34,984 nt of DNA from a delta proteobacterium ML8_F1 (GCA_002029975.1 LQBE01000045.1:1-34984); one strand, 5' to 3'; positions 15,846-25,003 are shown, numbered from the stretch's first letter. Numbers and translations: made by a program. The notes: generated from the sequence alone by a model not told the origin.

Positions 15846-16430
15846 TTGAAAGAGGTCATGGTTCTCAGAGAACTTCAGCAGATCAAGGCGATTTCACAGG
15901 AGTACCGGATTGCCGTCATAGAGGCTTTTGACCACAGGCCGGCTACAGCCAAGATGATTGCCGACCGTCTGAAGGAGCCCCATGCAAAGATCAATTACCA
16001 CATCAAGACTTTGCTGAAGGTGGGGATTCTTGAATTGATTGAAGAGCATGTCAATTCCGGAGTGGTTGAGAAATTCTACGCTCCGGTGGCCCAGGACTAT
16101 GTGGTGGATTCGAGTGTCCTGAGTACCAGTGAAACCACCATCCGGACCATCGAGAAGGCCAGCATTGCCCTTTTCGAGCATATAGCCAAGGATTTCTACC
16201 AGAACGTCGAAGAGGGAGGGAACTTCCCCCCCAAGAAAATCAATCACCGCCAGGATGTTTTTCTCACCCCGGAGGAAGCCGGCGAGCTCAACCGGATGGT
16301 CAATGAGATCATCCGGGACTACATTGAAGAAAAATATGAAGCCAGGGAAAACACCCAGAGATATTCCATTGCGTCGTTGTTTATCCCGGTCTATCGGCCA
16401 AAGGATGAGTTTTTGAGGAGGAAGCCATGA
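15846..16430 (+). CDS. ArsR-like winged-helix transcriptional regulator
   Basis: The N-terminal ~90 residues form a winged helix-turn-helix of the ArsR/HTH_20 kind: EYRIAVIEAF, then PATAKMIADRLKEPHAKINY as the turn-helix unit, then LLKVGILELIEE as the wing. The C-terminal ~100 residues are helical and may bind a ligand or dimerise. No metal-binding cysteine pair is seen. The start is TTG at 15846, six bases behind a perfect AAGGAGG (15833-15839); ATG at 15858 is in frame but poorly placed. Length is 194. Sitting 16 bases after the phosphatase and overlapping nfo by four, it may be part of the phosphatase signalling route or simply regulate this operon. Confidence 0.75.
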   Translation: MKEVMVLRELQQIKAISQEYRIAVIEAFDHRPATAKMIADRLKEPHAKINYHIKTLLKVGILELIEEHVNSGVVEKFYAPVAQDYVVDSSVLSTSETTIRTIEKASIALFEHIAKDFYQNVEEGGNFPPKKINHRQDVFLTPEEAGELNRMVNEIIRDYIEEKYEARENTQRYSIASLFIPVYRPKDEFLRRKP

Positions 16431-17254
16431 TTGTCGGACCCCATCTTTCCATTGCCAGGGGCCTGCATGAGGCTATCAGGGTTGCGGCATCCATCCAGGC
16501 GGACACCTTCCAGTTCTTTACCAGGAACCCCAGGGGAGGCAAAGCCAGGGCCCTTGATTATGAAGACATTGCCAGGGGAAGAACCCTGATGAAACAAGAG
16601 GGGATCGGCCCCCTTGTGGCCCATGCCCCTTACACCCTCAATCTGGCCTCGGACAAGGCCGGTGTCAGGGATTTTGCCCGACTTATGATGATGGATGACC
16701 TTTTCAGGCTTTCACAGATGCCCTGCGGGATCTATAATATTCATCCCGGTTCCCATGTGGGAGCGGGGGTGGACGAGGGAATCAAAAGGATTACCGGGGC
16801 GCTCAATGAGATCCTTTCCGGGAAGGAGGGAATCGTCATTCTACTGGAAACCATGGCGGGCCAGGGGACTGAAATCGGCGGGAGCTTTGAAGAAATTCAG
16901 CGGATCATCGAAGGGGTCCGCCATGCCCACCTGCTGGGGGTCTGCCTGGACACCTGCCACGTTTTCTCGGCGGGCTACGATCTAGTCGGAGACCTTGACG
17001 GCGTCATTGACACCTTTGACCGGGTCATCGGTCTTGACAGACTGAGGGTCATCCACCTCAACGATTCAAAGATGCCCTTTGATTCTGGCAGGGACCGCCA
17101 TGAAAAAATCGGCAAGGGAACCCTGGGACTGGAGGTCTTCAAGAAAATTGTCACCCATCCGAAGCTGAAGGACCTGCCCTTTATTCTGGAAACACCCAAT
17201 GAAGTGGCAGGCTATGGTGAGGAGATTCAACTCATCAGGAGTTTCGCCAAGTGA
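16427..17254 (+). CDS. nfo: Endonuclease IV, AP endonuclease
   Basis: Endonuclease IV cuts DNA 5' of abasic sites during base excision repair. All nine metal ligands of the trinuclear zinc centre are in place: His66, His106, Glu141, Asp175, His178, His210, Asp223, His225 and Glu255, in the motifs VAHAPY, NIHPGS, LLETMAGQG, CLDTCH, HLNDSK, DRH and ETPNE. Length 275 is standard. The ATG overlaps the regulator's stop (ATGA) behind a GGAGGA site, and its own stop overlaps the queG GTG start. A second base-excision gene, nth, lies about 3 kb downstream in a separate unit. Confidence 0.97.
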   Translation: MIVGPHLSIARGLHEAIRVAASIQADTFQFFTRNPRGGKARALDYEDIARGRTLMKQEGIGPLVAHAPYTLNLASDKAGVRDFARLMMMDDLFRLSQMPCGIYNIHPGSHVGAGVDEGIKRITGALNEILSGKEGIVILLETMAGQGTEIGGSFEEIQRIIEGVRHAHLLGVCLDTCHVFSAGYDLVGDLDGVIDTFDRVIGLDRLRVIHLNDSKMPFDSGRDRHEKIGKGTLGLEVFKKIVTHPKLKDLPFILETPNEVAGYGEEIQLIRSFAK

Positions 17255-18135
17255 GGCCCCATGAGATCATTGCCGACAAGGCCCTGTCCCTGGGCTTTCA
17301 TCAGGTGGGTTTTTCCCGGGTGGCGGTTTTTGAGAATCTCAGAGAAATCTTTGAAGCCAGGGATTTCCTGGAGATGGAAATCAAGGATTCGCAAAAGCGC
17401 ATCGACCCCTGGAGCCATTTTCCAGGGGGCGGGACCTTTGTGGTCCTGGGGATGAGCTATCCCCTTTATGGGATTCCCCCCCTGCATGGGGACAGGGTCA
17501 GGGTGTCCGCCTCCCTGGTGCCGGACTATCACTTGGTACTCAGGGAAAAACTAGAGGAACTCCTCGATTTTGTAATCACTGAGCTGGGAGGCGAGGGCAG
17601 GACCTTTGTCGATGTGGAGGGACTCGATGACCGCCAGGTGGCCTTCAGGTCGGGGCTGGGATTCTATGGCAAAAACACCCAGATTATTTCCCCCTATCTC
17701 GGATCCAACTTCAATATCGGATATCTCGTACTCAGCCTGGAACTGGATTATCAAAGTCCCGTGATTACTGGAGACTGCCGGGACTGCACCCGCTGTGTAG
17801 AGGCCTGTCCCACTGGAGCCCTCCCCGGGGACTATACCCTGACGGCGCAGAAATGCCTGAGCTATCTCACCCAGAAAAAGGACCTTTCCCCTCAGGAGGC
17901 CTCCTGGTTGAACCGGTGTGTCTACGGCTGTGATATCTGTCAAAGGGTTTGTCCCTACAACAGCATATCCAGCCAGAGCATCGAGCATGTTTTCACCAGG
18001 GAGGATTTTGAGGCCCTGAGTCAAAGGCAGTACAAAAAAAAATACGGTCACCGGGATTTTTCCTTTAGAGGGGTGAAGATTATCAGACGTAATATCGATC
18101 TGGCTCTTGGAAATTCCGGTTCTGAGACCGAATGA
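17251..18135 (+). CDS. queG: Epoxyqueuosine reductase QueG, short form
   Basis: QueG uses cobalamin and two [4Fe-4S] clusters to reduce epoxyqueuosine to queuosine in tRNA. The DUF1730 domain comes first, with VDVEGLDDR near the catalytic Asp121 and GLGFYGKNT. Cluster cysteines are C176, C179, C182, C186 and C223, C227, C230, C234. The protein is 294 residues; E. coli and Bacillus forms are about 380 because of a C-terminal HEAT-repeat region that contacts tRNA and is missing here. GTG at 17251 follows AGGAG (17237-17241) and overlaps the nfo stop. No other queuosine gene is in the window. A related non-queuosine reductase cannot be ruled out. Confidence 0.82.
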   Translation: MRPHEIIADKALSLGFHQVGFSRVAVFENLREIFEARDFLEMEIKDSQKRIDPWSHFPGGGTFVVLGMSYPLYGIPPLHGDRVRVSASLVPDYHLVLREKLEELLDFVITELGGEGRTFVDVEGLDDRQVAFRSGLGFYGKNTQIISPYLGSNFNIGYLVLSLELDYQSPVITGDCRDCTRCVEACPTGALPGDYTLTAQKCLSYLTQKKDLSPQEASWLNRCVYGCDICQRVCPYNSISSQSIEHVFTREDFEALSQRQYKKKYGHRDFSFRGVKIIRRNIDLALGNSGSETE

Positions 18136-18148
18136 AAGGACGGTTTTT

Positions 18149-19330
18149 ATGAAAGAAAATGTGCATGAACTGAGGTTCCTCAAGGAAAAAATTGAAGTAC
18201 TGAAACAGGAGGGGGTTTACCGGGAACTGCCGGTTTTCGACGGGCCCAATGAAGCTGAGATCACCCTCAACGGTCAGAGGGTCATCAATCTTTCCTCCAA
18301 CAACTATCTGGGATTCGCCAATCATCCCCGTTTGAAAAAAGCGGCCATTGAGGCGGTGGAGAAGTACGGTGTGGGGGCGGGAGCCGTCAGAACCATTGTG
18401 GGCAATATGGATATCCACGAGGAGCTGGAAGTGCTGCTGGCGACCTTCAAGCGGGAAGAGGCGGCCATGGTTTTCCAATCCGGCTTCAACTGCAATATGG
18501 GGGCGATTTCCGCCATTGCCGACAAGGGGGACCTGATTGTATCCGACGAACTCAACCACGCCAGCATCATTGACGGGGTGCGCCTGTCACGGGCGGACAA
18601 GGCGGTTTTCAAGCACAGTGACATGGCGGACCTGGAAAGGGTTTTAAAGGAAAAACGCGGGGATTACAACAATGTCCTCATTATCACCGACGGGGTTTTC
18701 AGCATGGACGGCGACCTGGCAAGACTGCCGGAGATTGTGGCCCTTGCCGAGGCCTATGATTGTCTCACCTATGTGGATGATGCCCATGGCAGCGGGGTTC
18801 TCGGTGAAAACGGCCGAGGGACTGTGGATCATTTCAATCTTCATTCAAAGGTGGATTTCACCATTGGCACGCTTTCAAAGGCCCTCGGAGTCATGGGAGG
18901 GTATGTGGCGGGATCGAAAACCATGAAGCAGTGGCTCAGCCACCGGGGTCGTCCCCTGCTCTTCAGCACGGCAATGCCTCCTGCAGTGGTGGGAGCGCTT
19001 ATTGAAGGCCTTAAAATGATGATGGAGACCACGGAATTCACCGAAAGACTCTGGGACAATGCCCGCTATTTCAAGGCGGGACTCAAGGATTTGGGATATG
19101 ATATCGGTCATTCACAGACCCCCATCACCCCAGTGATGATCGGTGACGAGGCCAGGACCATGGATTTTTCCAGGGCTTTGATGGCCAGGGGTGTCTTCGG
19201 GTCGGCCATTGTCTTCCCCACGGTTCCCCGGGGGACGGGAAGAATCCGCTTGATGGTGTCCGCCGCCCATACCCGGGAGCAACTGGACAAGGCGCTGGAA
19301 GTCTTCAAAGAACTCAAAAAAGAGATATAA
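18149..19330 (+). CDS. kbl: Glycine C-acetyltransferase / alpha-oxoamine synthase family PLP enzyme
   Basis: This fold-type I enzyme condenses an acyl-CoA with an amino acid. The internal aldimine lysine is Lys244 in [12 protein letters not shown]. His137 (NHAS) stacks on the cofactor, and YVDDAHGSG (208-216) holds the cofactor aspartate and histidine. Similarity to Kbl (2-amino-3-ketobutyrate CoA ligase) is close along the chain, including the [14 protein letters not shown] start and the [16 protein letters not shown] end. BioF is the main alternative. ATG at 18149 follows AAAGGA (18135-18140); an earlier in-frame start would overlap queG without a ribosome site. No tdh is adjacent, so a full threonine-to-glycine route is not shown here. 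Length is 393. Confidence 0.85.
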   Translation: MKENVHELRFLKEKIEVLKQEGVYRELPVFDGPNEAEITLNGQRVINLSSNNYLGFANHPRLKKAAIEAVEKYGVGAGAVRTIVGNMDIHEELEVLLATFKREEAAMVFQSGFNCNMGAISAIADKGDLIVSDELNHASIIDGVRLSRADKAVFKHSDMADLERVLKEKRGDYNNVLIITDGVFSMDGDLARLPEIVALAEAYDCLTYVDDAHGSGVLGENGRGTVDHFNLHSKVDFTIGTLSKALGVMGGYVAGSKTMKQWLSHRGRPLLFSTAMPPAVVGALIEGLKMMMETTEFTERLWDNARYFKAGLKDLGYDIGHSQTPITPVMIGDEARTMDFSRALMARGVFGSAIVFPTVPRGTGRIRLMVSAAHTREQLDKALEVFKELKKEI

Positions 19331-19381
19331 GATAATCCTTCACAAAATCCAATGACCATACCAATTGATGACAAAGCGTTG

Positions 19382-19387
19382 TATAAT
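19382..19387 (+). promoter_or_regulatory. -10 element upstream of the GNAT gene
   Basis: A perfect TATAAT lies 31 bases before the ATG at 19418. No -35 at normal distance is convincing; TTGATG (19365-19370) is only 11 bases away. No terminator was seen after the preceding gene. Confidence 0.4.
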
Positions 19388-19417
19388 AGACTTAGTCGAA
19401 ACGAAGAAGGTGATTGA

Positions 19418-20188
19418 ATGAACAGTGAGTTTTGGATCAATGAGTTGACGGGCCAGGAAATGGAGAACATGATGATACTTTCAAACCTTCTCAAAGGGAA
19501 AGACCCTCTGAGACAGGTGCATGAAGATATCGCACCGAATACCATTGTCATTACCTATGACTACGGAATTGAAAAACGGGGCAATTTTTACTCCATGGAT
19601 ACCTTCGGCAATATAGAGGCTATCAGCCGGTGGTTCTACGAAAACCAGGTGCAGGTGGAGACTACCTACGACCAGATGGTGATGATTTTCGATGCCCTGG
19701 GCAAAAAATCCTTTCCCAGCCGTTATTATCTGATGCGTTATGTCTGCTCTTTGCCGGTGGCATTGAAGGGAACTCTTGAAATGGAGAAGGTCAATCCGCT
19801 CCCGGATTATGACAAACTTCTCATGGAGGGGCTCAAGGATGCCAAAAAATACAGCCAGCGTGAGATCAAGGTGCTCTTTGACAATGAAACCTTCCAGGAG
19901 GACATGAAGGAAGGAATCTACATCTTCAAGAAAGAGGGCGTCCCCATGGGGTATGCCATGATCAAATACACCACCAGAAAGTACGCTGAAATCAGCAATC
20001 TGTGGGTCAAAAGGGAGTTCAGAAGCAAGGGATATTCCAATGAAATGCTGAAAATGATCATCCGGGAACTCAAGCAGCTGAATCTGTGCGCCCTGGTGAC
20101 CCTGAAGAATGACAATTTTGGATTGATTCGATTGTTTGAACAGGAGAATTTTGAACTCAAGGCCATTATGTCCAGAGAAAAACTTTGA
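19418..20188 (+). CDS. GNAT-family N-acetyltransferase with unrecognised N-terminal domain
   Basis: The C-terminal half (about 145-256) is a GNAT fold: EGIYIFKKEGVPMGYAMIKY gives strands 2-4, NLWVKREFRSKGYSNEMLK gives the acetyl-CoA loop (R-x-K-G-Y in place of the usual Q/R-x-x-G-x-G/A), and NFGLIRLFEQENFE the last helix and strand. The first ~140 residues are not recognised; the layout recalls GNAT proteins with a second, degenerate GNAT repeat. The acceptor substrate is unknown. AGAAGG (19405-19410) sets the ATG. The gene ends at its own terminator, so it is probably transcribed mainly alone. Confidence 0.75.
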   Translation: MNSEFWINELTGQEMENMMILSNLLKGKDPLRQVHEDIAPNTIVITYDYGIEKRGNFYSMDTFGNIEAISRWFYENQVQVETTYDQMVMIFDALGKKSFPSRYYLMRYVCSLPVALKGTLEMEKVNPLPDYDKLLMEGLKDAKKYSQREIKVLFDNETFQEDMKEGIYIFKKEGVPMGYAMIKYTTRKYAEISNLWVKREFRSKGYSNEMLKMIIRELKQLNLCALVTLKNDNFGLIRLFEQENFELKAIMSREKL

Positions 20189-20217
20189 AAAACAGCCCTT
20201 GAGGGTTGTTTTTTTTT
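20187..20217 (+). terminator. Rho-independent terminator after the GNAT gene
   Basis: AACAGCCC (20191-20198) pairs with GGGTTGTT (20203-20210, one G-T pair) around loop TTGA, followed by an uninterrupted T-run to 20217. Confidence 0.9.
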
Positions 20218-20245
20218 ATGACAAGATACGGTTCTCTGTTATAAT
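20218..20245 (+). promoter_or_regulatory. Promoter of the nth-degV operon
   Basis: ATGACA (20218-20223) and TATAAT (20240-20245) are separated by 16 bases. The -10 ends six bases before the nth ATG, so the transcript should start at or within a base or two of that codon. Confidence 0.7.
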
Positions 20246-20251
20246 GGATTC

Positions 20252-20887
20252 ATGGATGAAAAAACCCGGATGATTTTGAAAACTTTAGACGAGATGTATC
20301 CTGAGGCCATGGCAGAACTTGATTTTCGCAGTGCCTACGAGCTGCTGGTTGCCACGGTGCTCTCAGCCCAGTGTACCGACGTGAGGGTCAATCTGATTAC
20401 CGCGGAGCTCTTCAAGGAGGCTGACACCCCTGAGAGAATGGTGGCCCTGGGCGTGCCAAGAATCCGGGAATCCATCAAAACCTGCGGGATGTATCAGATG
20501 AAGTCAAAATACCTCTACGAACTGTCCAGGATTCTCGTAGAGCGATTTGACTCGCAAGTGCCCCGGACCATTGAGGAACTGACCCAGCTTCCCGGCGTCG
20601 GTCGAAAGACCGCCAACGTGGTGGTGAGCAATGCCTTCGGTGTGCCGGCCATTGCCGTGGATACCCACGTTTTCAGGGTGTCCAACCGCCTGGGTCTGGC
20701 CAGGGCCAGGGAAGTCAGGGCAACGGAGGAGGCTCTTATGGCAAAGGTCCCCAGGGAACGCTGGACAAAGCTCCACCATCAGTTGATTTTTCTGGGGAGG
20801 AGAATCTGCAAGGCGCGCAGCCCCCTCTGCGAAGAGTGTCCCCTGAAGGGGCTGTGTGATGATTATCAAAAAAGGAGCATTCGATGA
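20252..20887 (+). CDS. nth: Endonuclease III, DNA glycosylase/AP lyase
   Basis: Endonuclease III removes oxidised pyrimidines and cleaves the resulting abasic site. The helix-hairpin-helix motif LPGVGRKTANVV contains catalytic Lys119, and Asp137 lies in AVDTHVFRV. The [4Fe-4S] cluster cysteines C186-X6-C193-X2-C196-X5-C202 are complete. Length 211 is standard. The ATG has no Shine-Dalgarno sequence, and the -10 box ends six bases before it, so the mRNA appears leaderless. Another in-frame ATG (codon 7) also lacks a ribosome site and would cut into the first helix. Its stop overlaps the uppP start (ATGA). Confidence 0.96.
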   Translation: MDEKTRMILKTLDEMYPEAMAELDFRSAYELLVATVLSAQCTDVRVNLITAELFKEADTPERMVALGVPRIRESIKTCGMYQMKSKYLYELSRILVERFDSQVPRTIEELTQLPGVGRKTANVVVSNAFGVPAIAVDTHVFRVSNRLGLARAREVRATEEALMAKVPRERWTKLHHQLIFLGRRICKARSPLCEECPLKGLCDDYQKRSIR

Positions 20888-21669
20888 TTTTAAAAGCAGT
20901 TTTACTGGGCATAATTGAAGGTCTGACGGAATTTCTGCCGATTTCTTCGACGGGTCACCTGATTCTGGCCAACGAGTATCTGGCATTCACCGGCGCTTTT
21001 GCCAATCTCTTTTCCATTGTGATTCAGTCTGGCGCCATTGGGGCGGTCATTCTCTTTTTTAGAAAAAAAATTTTCCCGGAGAATCTATCAAGAGCTTCTC
21101 TGGAAAAATTCTTCAGACTCTGGAGTCGTGTGCTGGTGGGCATCATTCCCGCCGGGGTTCTTGGTATTCTTTTCGAGGAGTCCATCGAGGCGCTTTTTTT
21201 CCACGCCGCCCCTGTGGCCCTTGCCTTGATTGTCGGGGGGATTGCCATCATTGTGATGGAAAATGTGACCATTGAAGAAAGCGTGACGGATGAGCTGGAA
21301 ATGACCTATTTTCAAGCCCTGCTTGTGGGGTTTTTCCAGACGCTGGCGCTTTTTCCAGGAGTCTCCCGCTCAGCCGCCACAATCATCGGAGGACGAAGTC
21401 TGGGATTCACGAGAAAAGTCGCTGCTGAGTTTTCGTTTTTTCTGGCCATCCCCACTCTGCTTGGAGCAGGCCTGATCAAACTGCTCAGAACCCCCCTCTC
21501 CCTCGAATCCAGTGAGGTGACCATCCTTGTGGTGGGGACGCTGGTTTCCTTTGTAGTGGCCTATGGGGTGATTGCGGGGTTCATGGCCTACATTAAAAAA
21601 AAGGATTTCAAGATATTCGCCTATTACAGGATTGTTCTGGGAATTCTGGTCCTGTATCTGCTTGGATAA
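20884..21669 (+). CDS. uppP: Undecaprenyl-diphosphatase UppP (BacA)
   Basis: UppP removes a phosphate from undecaprenyl diphosphate to recycle the lipid carrier of cell-wall synthesis; over-expression gives bacitracin resistance. The 261-residue protein is highly hydrophobic. Both active-site signatures are present: EGLTEFLPISSTGH (12-25) and FPGVSRSAATI (157-167) with Ser161-Arg162. AAGGAG (20873-20878) precedes the ATG, which overlaps the nth stop by four bases. Cotranscription with a DNA glycosylase is probably only convenience of operon structure. Confidence 0.96.
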   Translation: MILKAVLLGIIEGLTEFLPISSTGHLILANEYLAFTGAFANLFSIVIQSGAIGAVILFFRKKIFPENLSRASLEKFFRLWSRVLVGIIPAGVLGILFEESIEALFFHAAPVALALIVGGIAIIVMENVTIEESVTDELEMTYFQALLVGFFQTLALFPGVSRSAATIIGGRSLGFTRKVAAEFSFFLAIPTLLGAGLIKLLRTPLSLESSEVTILVVGTLVSFVVAYGVIAGFMAYIKKKDFKIFAYYRIVLGILVLYLLG

Positions 21670-21685
21670 TTGAAGGAGGATTGGA

Positions 21686-22837
21686 ATGGCCAAGGTCAGT
21701 TTAAGAGCCTGTACCCACTACGATTATTCACTGGTGCGCGAGGGACTGCAAAGGACCATTGATGATCTCGGCGGCCTGGAGCGCTATATCAAATCCGGAG
21801 ACACAGTGCTTCTCAAGGTCAATCTGCTCATGAAAAAGGCGCCTGAAAAAGTGACCACCACTCACCCGGTTTTTGTCAAGGCCCTGAGTGATATTCTGGT
21901 GGCCTTCGGCGCCAGGGTCATCATCGCCGACAGCCCCGGGGGGCCCTACAATAAAGGGGCCCTGGAGTCGGTCTACCGGGGATGCGGTTATCTGGACCTG
22001 CCCACTGAAGACGGTGCTGTCCGCCTCAATTATGATACCCGGACCAAAAAAATTTCAAGGGATGATTTGATTCTTTTAAAACAAATGGAAGTCATTGCCG
22101 TGATGGAGGAAGCAGACCATGTTTTTGATGTCTGCAAGTTGAAAACCCATGGAATGACGGTCTATACCGGTGCTGTCAAGAATATGTTCGGCACCATACC
22201 CGGTATTCTCAAGGCGGAATATCATTTCAAGATGCCCAGAATCACTGATTTCACCCAGATGCTGGTGGATGTCTGCGTCAATGCCGGGCCCACCCTGACC
22301 TTTATGGATGCCATTGTGGGTATGGAGGGAGCCGGTCCCTCGGCGGGGGATCCGGTGGCCGTCGGTGCCATCATTGCTTCGGACTCTCCCTACCATCTGG
22401 ATGTTGTGGCAACCAGGCTGGTTGGAATCGATCCCATGGAGGTTCCCACCATTGAGAGGACCGTTGAAAGGGGCCTTGTCAGAGAGGATTACGGGGATAT
22501 CGAGTTTCCGGGACTGCAGATTGAGGATTTTCCCAAACGCAGCATCAAACGGCCCAGGGTGGGGGGAATCGGTTTTTTAGAGAACAAGGTGCCCCAGCTT
22601 TTGCAAAAGCCCCTCAATCGAATGATGAACCCCAAACCCGTTTTTGACCCTGAAAGCTGTGTCCTCTGTGGAGACTGCATGAGGGCCTGTCCCACGGGGG
22701 CCATCACCCTGGGAAAGGTGATTCCCCGGGTGGACCTCGACAAATGCATCCGGTGCTTTTGCTGTCAGGAACTGTGTCCCCACGAAGCAGTGGCGATTTA
22801 CCGCAATCCGGTGCTTGAAAAGATTATTCGATTGTAA
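21686..22837 (+). CDS. DUF362 protein with C-terminal 2x[4Fe-4S] ferredoxin domain
   Basis: The first ~300 residues are a DUF362 domain: VLLKVNLLMKKAPEKVTTTHP, VIIADSPGGPYNK, KLKTHGMTVYTGAVKNMFG and a long DAIVGMEGAGPSAGDP block. A two-cluster ferredoxin tail follows with C325, C328, C331, C335 and C354, C357, C360, C364, plus an extra Cys359. DUF362 proteins are widespread in anaerobes but their reaction is not established; an electron-transfer or cofactor-linked redox job is inferred from the tail. AAGGAGG precedes the ATG. It sits between uppP and trmL in the same transcript. No signal peptide is seen, so it is cytoplasmic. Confidence 0.88.
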   Translation: MAKVSLRACTHYDYSLVREGLQRTIDDLGGLERYIKSGDTVLLKVNLLMKKAPEKVTTTHPVFVKALSDILVAFGARVIIADSPGGPYNKGALESVYRGCGYLDLPTEDGAVRLNYDTRTKKISRDDLILLKQMEVIAVMEEADHVFDVCKLKTHGMTVYTGAVKNMFGTIPGILKAEYHFKMPRITDFTQMLVDVCVNAGPTLTFMDAIVGMEGAGPSAGDPVAVGAIIASDSPYHLDVVATRLVGIDPMEVPTIERTVERGLVREDYGDIEFPGLQIEDFPKRSIKRPRVGGIGFLENKVPQLLQKPLNRMMNPKPVFDPESCVLCGDCMRACPTGAITLGKVIPRVDLDKCIRCFCCQELCPHEAVAIYRNPVLEKIIRL

Positions 22838-22864
22838 TGATAAAAAAAAATATTTGGAGGTCCC

Positions 22865-23335
22865 ATGGCTGTAGAAATTGTTCTTTTTGAGCCGGAAATT
22901 CCACCCAACACGGGAAATATTGCCAGAACCTGCGCCTTGACGGGAACCAGGCTCCATCTGATCAAGCCCCTGGGCTTCGATATCGATGACAGGACCCTCA
23001 AGCGGGCGGGACTGGATTACTGGCATTTTCTTGATCTCGAGGTTCATGAGTCCCTGGAGGATTTTTTACGCACTCAGGGCGGTAAAAGAATTTTTCTTTC
23101 AACAACGAAGGGGGACCTGCGACACAGCGACTGTGATTTCACAGGGGATGTCATGATTGTTTTCGGGAAAGAGACCTCGGGACTGCCGTCATCCCTGCAT
23201 GAAAAATATGCCGGGAGCCGGTTTAGGATTCCCATGGGCGGGCATCCGGATCTCAGAAGTCTCAATCTTTCGAATGCCGTGGCGATTGTTTTGTATGAGG
23301 CCTTGAGGCAGCAGGAATATAAATCATTGGTATAA
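22865..23335 (+). CDS. trmL: tRNA (cytidine(34)-2'-O)-methyltransferase TrmL
   Basis: TrmL methylates the ribose of the wobble base in tRNA-Leu isoacceptors using S-adenosylmethionine. The 156-residue protein is a minimal SPOUT methyltransferase without an extra RNA-binding domain. Motifs are PNTGNIARTCA near the N-terminus, FGKETSGLP (motif 2) and SLNLSNAVAIVLYEALRQ (motif 3), which form the trefoil knot. GGAGG (22856-22860) lies four bases before the ATG. It is the second tRNA-modification gene here after queG, but they are in different operons. Confidence 0.95.
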   Translation: MAVEIVLFEPEIPPNTGNIARTCALTGTRLHLIKPLGFDIDDRTLKRAGLDYWHFLDLEVHESLEDFLRTQGGKRIFLSTTKGDLRHSDCDFTGDVMIVFGKETSGLPSSLHEKYAGSRFRIPMGGHPDLRSLNLSNAVAIVLYEALRQQEYKSLV

Positions 23336-23346
23336 AGGGAGGAAGC

Positions 23347-24987
23347 ATGCCTAATTCACAGATTTTGACCATAGGGTTGACCCTTTTCGGGGGTCTCGGA
23401 CTCTTCCTGTATGGGATGAACATCATGTCCGACGGCCTGGAAAAGGCGGCCGGGGACCGGATGAAGGAGATTATTGAAGCCCTGACCAGGAACAGGATCA
23501 TGGGTGTTCTTGTAGGGACCCTGGTCACCGTCATTGTTCAGAGTTCCAGTGCCACCACCGTAATGGTGGTGGGTTTTGTCAACGCCGGCATCATGAATCT
23601 GACCCAGTCGGTGGGAATCATCATGGGGGCCAACATAGGGACCACGGTTACCGCCCAGCTGGTTTCAGTGAATCTCAGCGCCTTTGCCCCGGTGGCTATC
23701 GGCCTGGGGGTCTTCTTCAAGTACTTCACTAAAAAAAGCCAGGTGCGCCGGTATGCAGACATCCTCCTGGGCTTCGGGATACTTTTCCTGGGGATGGAAA
23801 TCATGAAAGATGCTGTTGAACCCCTCAGGGACATCCAGGAATTCAGAGACCTGATGATAGGATTCGGGTCCGGAGGGGTCGTCAATACTGTCATGGCCAT
23901 CCTCACCGGCTTTCTCATCACGGTGGTGGTTCAGAGCTCCAGCGCTTCAACAGGGATTCTCATTGCCCTGGCCCATGCGGGACTCCTGCCCATCACCTCG
24001 GCTTTCCCCATTCTGCTCGGCACCAACATGGGCACCACCGTCACGGCCATACTCTCAAGTCTCAGTGCGTCGAGAACCGCGAAAAGAGCGGCGGCCATCC
24101 ATTTTCTGTTCAATCTCTTTGGCACTGTCATTTTCGGCCTGTTTCTGTCCCATATCACGGTGAACTATGTCACCTCCATTTCCCCGGACCCCGCCCGGCA
24201 GCTGGCCAATGCCCACACCCTCTTCAATATCACCAACACCATTTTCATGCTTCCCTTTGCCGGGGTTCTCGTCAGTCTTTCAAAGCGCCTGATTCCCGAG
24301 ACCGAGGCGGAGCTGATGGCCCCGGTTGGCATCAAGTACCTTGACTTCCGGATTCTTGAGACTCCCTCTATTGCCACGGTGCAGGTTCTCAAGGAGGTTC
24401 TGCACATGGGGAATGTGGCCTTTGACTCCTACGAAATCGCCATTGACTCAATTCTCAACCACAGTGAGGAAAAAGCCAAGGAAACCTTCAAACTTGAAAA
24501 AATCATCAACAGCATGGAAGCCACCATTGCCAACTATTTGATCAAACTCTCCAACAAGGAGATTTCCCAGAAACAAAGGGAAACCATTGACGGACTCTTC
24601 AGCACCATCAATGACATCGAACGGGTGGGGGACCATGCAGACAATCTGGCGGAGCTGGCCATTCACAAGGTAGAGAACAATCTGATTTTCTCGGTGGTGG
24701 CCATCGATGAGCTGAAGCTGATGTTTTCAAGGGTCACCAAGTCCTACAAGCAGTCCCTGGACGCTCTGGCCAGTGGGGATATCAACATCGCTCGCAGGGT
24801 CATCGAACGGGAAGGGGAAATCGACCTCATGGAGCGCAACTTCAGAAGAGAGCACATTCGGCGTCTCAATGAAGGCCTGTGCTCACCGGAGGCCGGAGTG
24901 ATTTTTCTGGACATCATTTCAAATCTGGAAAGAATTGGAGACCACGCATCCAATATCGCCCTGGCGGTACTGGACAATGAGAAATAA
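23347..24987 (+). CDS. Na+/phosphate cotransporter family protein with PhoU-like C-terminus
   Basis: The membrane half (about 1-320) has the inverted repeat of the NptA/PNaS family. Each repeat carries the signature QSSSA: 65-69 (QSSSATT) and 196-200 (QSSSAST), followed by GANIGTTVTA and GTNMGTTVTA. The C-terminal ~200 residues are a PhoU-like helical bundle with ERVGDHADNLAELA and ERIGDHASNIALAV, a pair typical of metal-binding PhoU domains. It probably imports or exports phosphate with sodium; some relatives carry other anions. GGGAGG (23337-23342) precedes the ATG. No pst genes are nearby. Confidence 0.92.
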   Translation: MPNSQILTIGLTLFGGLGLFLYGMNIMSDGLEKAAGDRMKEIIEALTRNRIMGVLVGTLVTVIVQSSSATTVMVVGFVNAGIMNLTQSVGIIMGANIGTTVTAQLVSVNLSAFAPVAIGLGVFFKYFTKKSQVRRYADILLGFGILFLGMEIMKDAVEPLRDIQEFRDLMIGFGSGGVVNTVMAILTGFLITVVVQSSSASTGILIALAHAGLLPITSAFPILLGTNMGTTVTAILSSLSASRTAKRAAAIHFLFNLFGTVIFGLFLSHITVNYVTSISPDPARQLANAHTLFNITNTIFMLPFAGVLVSLSKRLIPETEAELMAPVGIKYLDFRILETPSIATVQVLKEVLHMGNVAFDSYEIAIDSILNHSEEKAKETFKLEKIINSMEATIANYLIKLSNKEISQKQRETIDGLFSTINDIERVGDHADNLAELAIHKVENNLIFSVVAIDELKLMFSRVTKSYKQSLDALASGDINIARRVIEREGEIDLMERNFRREHIRRLNEGLCSPEAGVIFLDIISNLERIGDHASNIALAVLDNEK

Positions 24988-25003
24988 AAAAAGGGGGAAT
25001 ACC

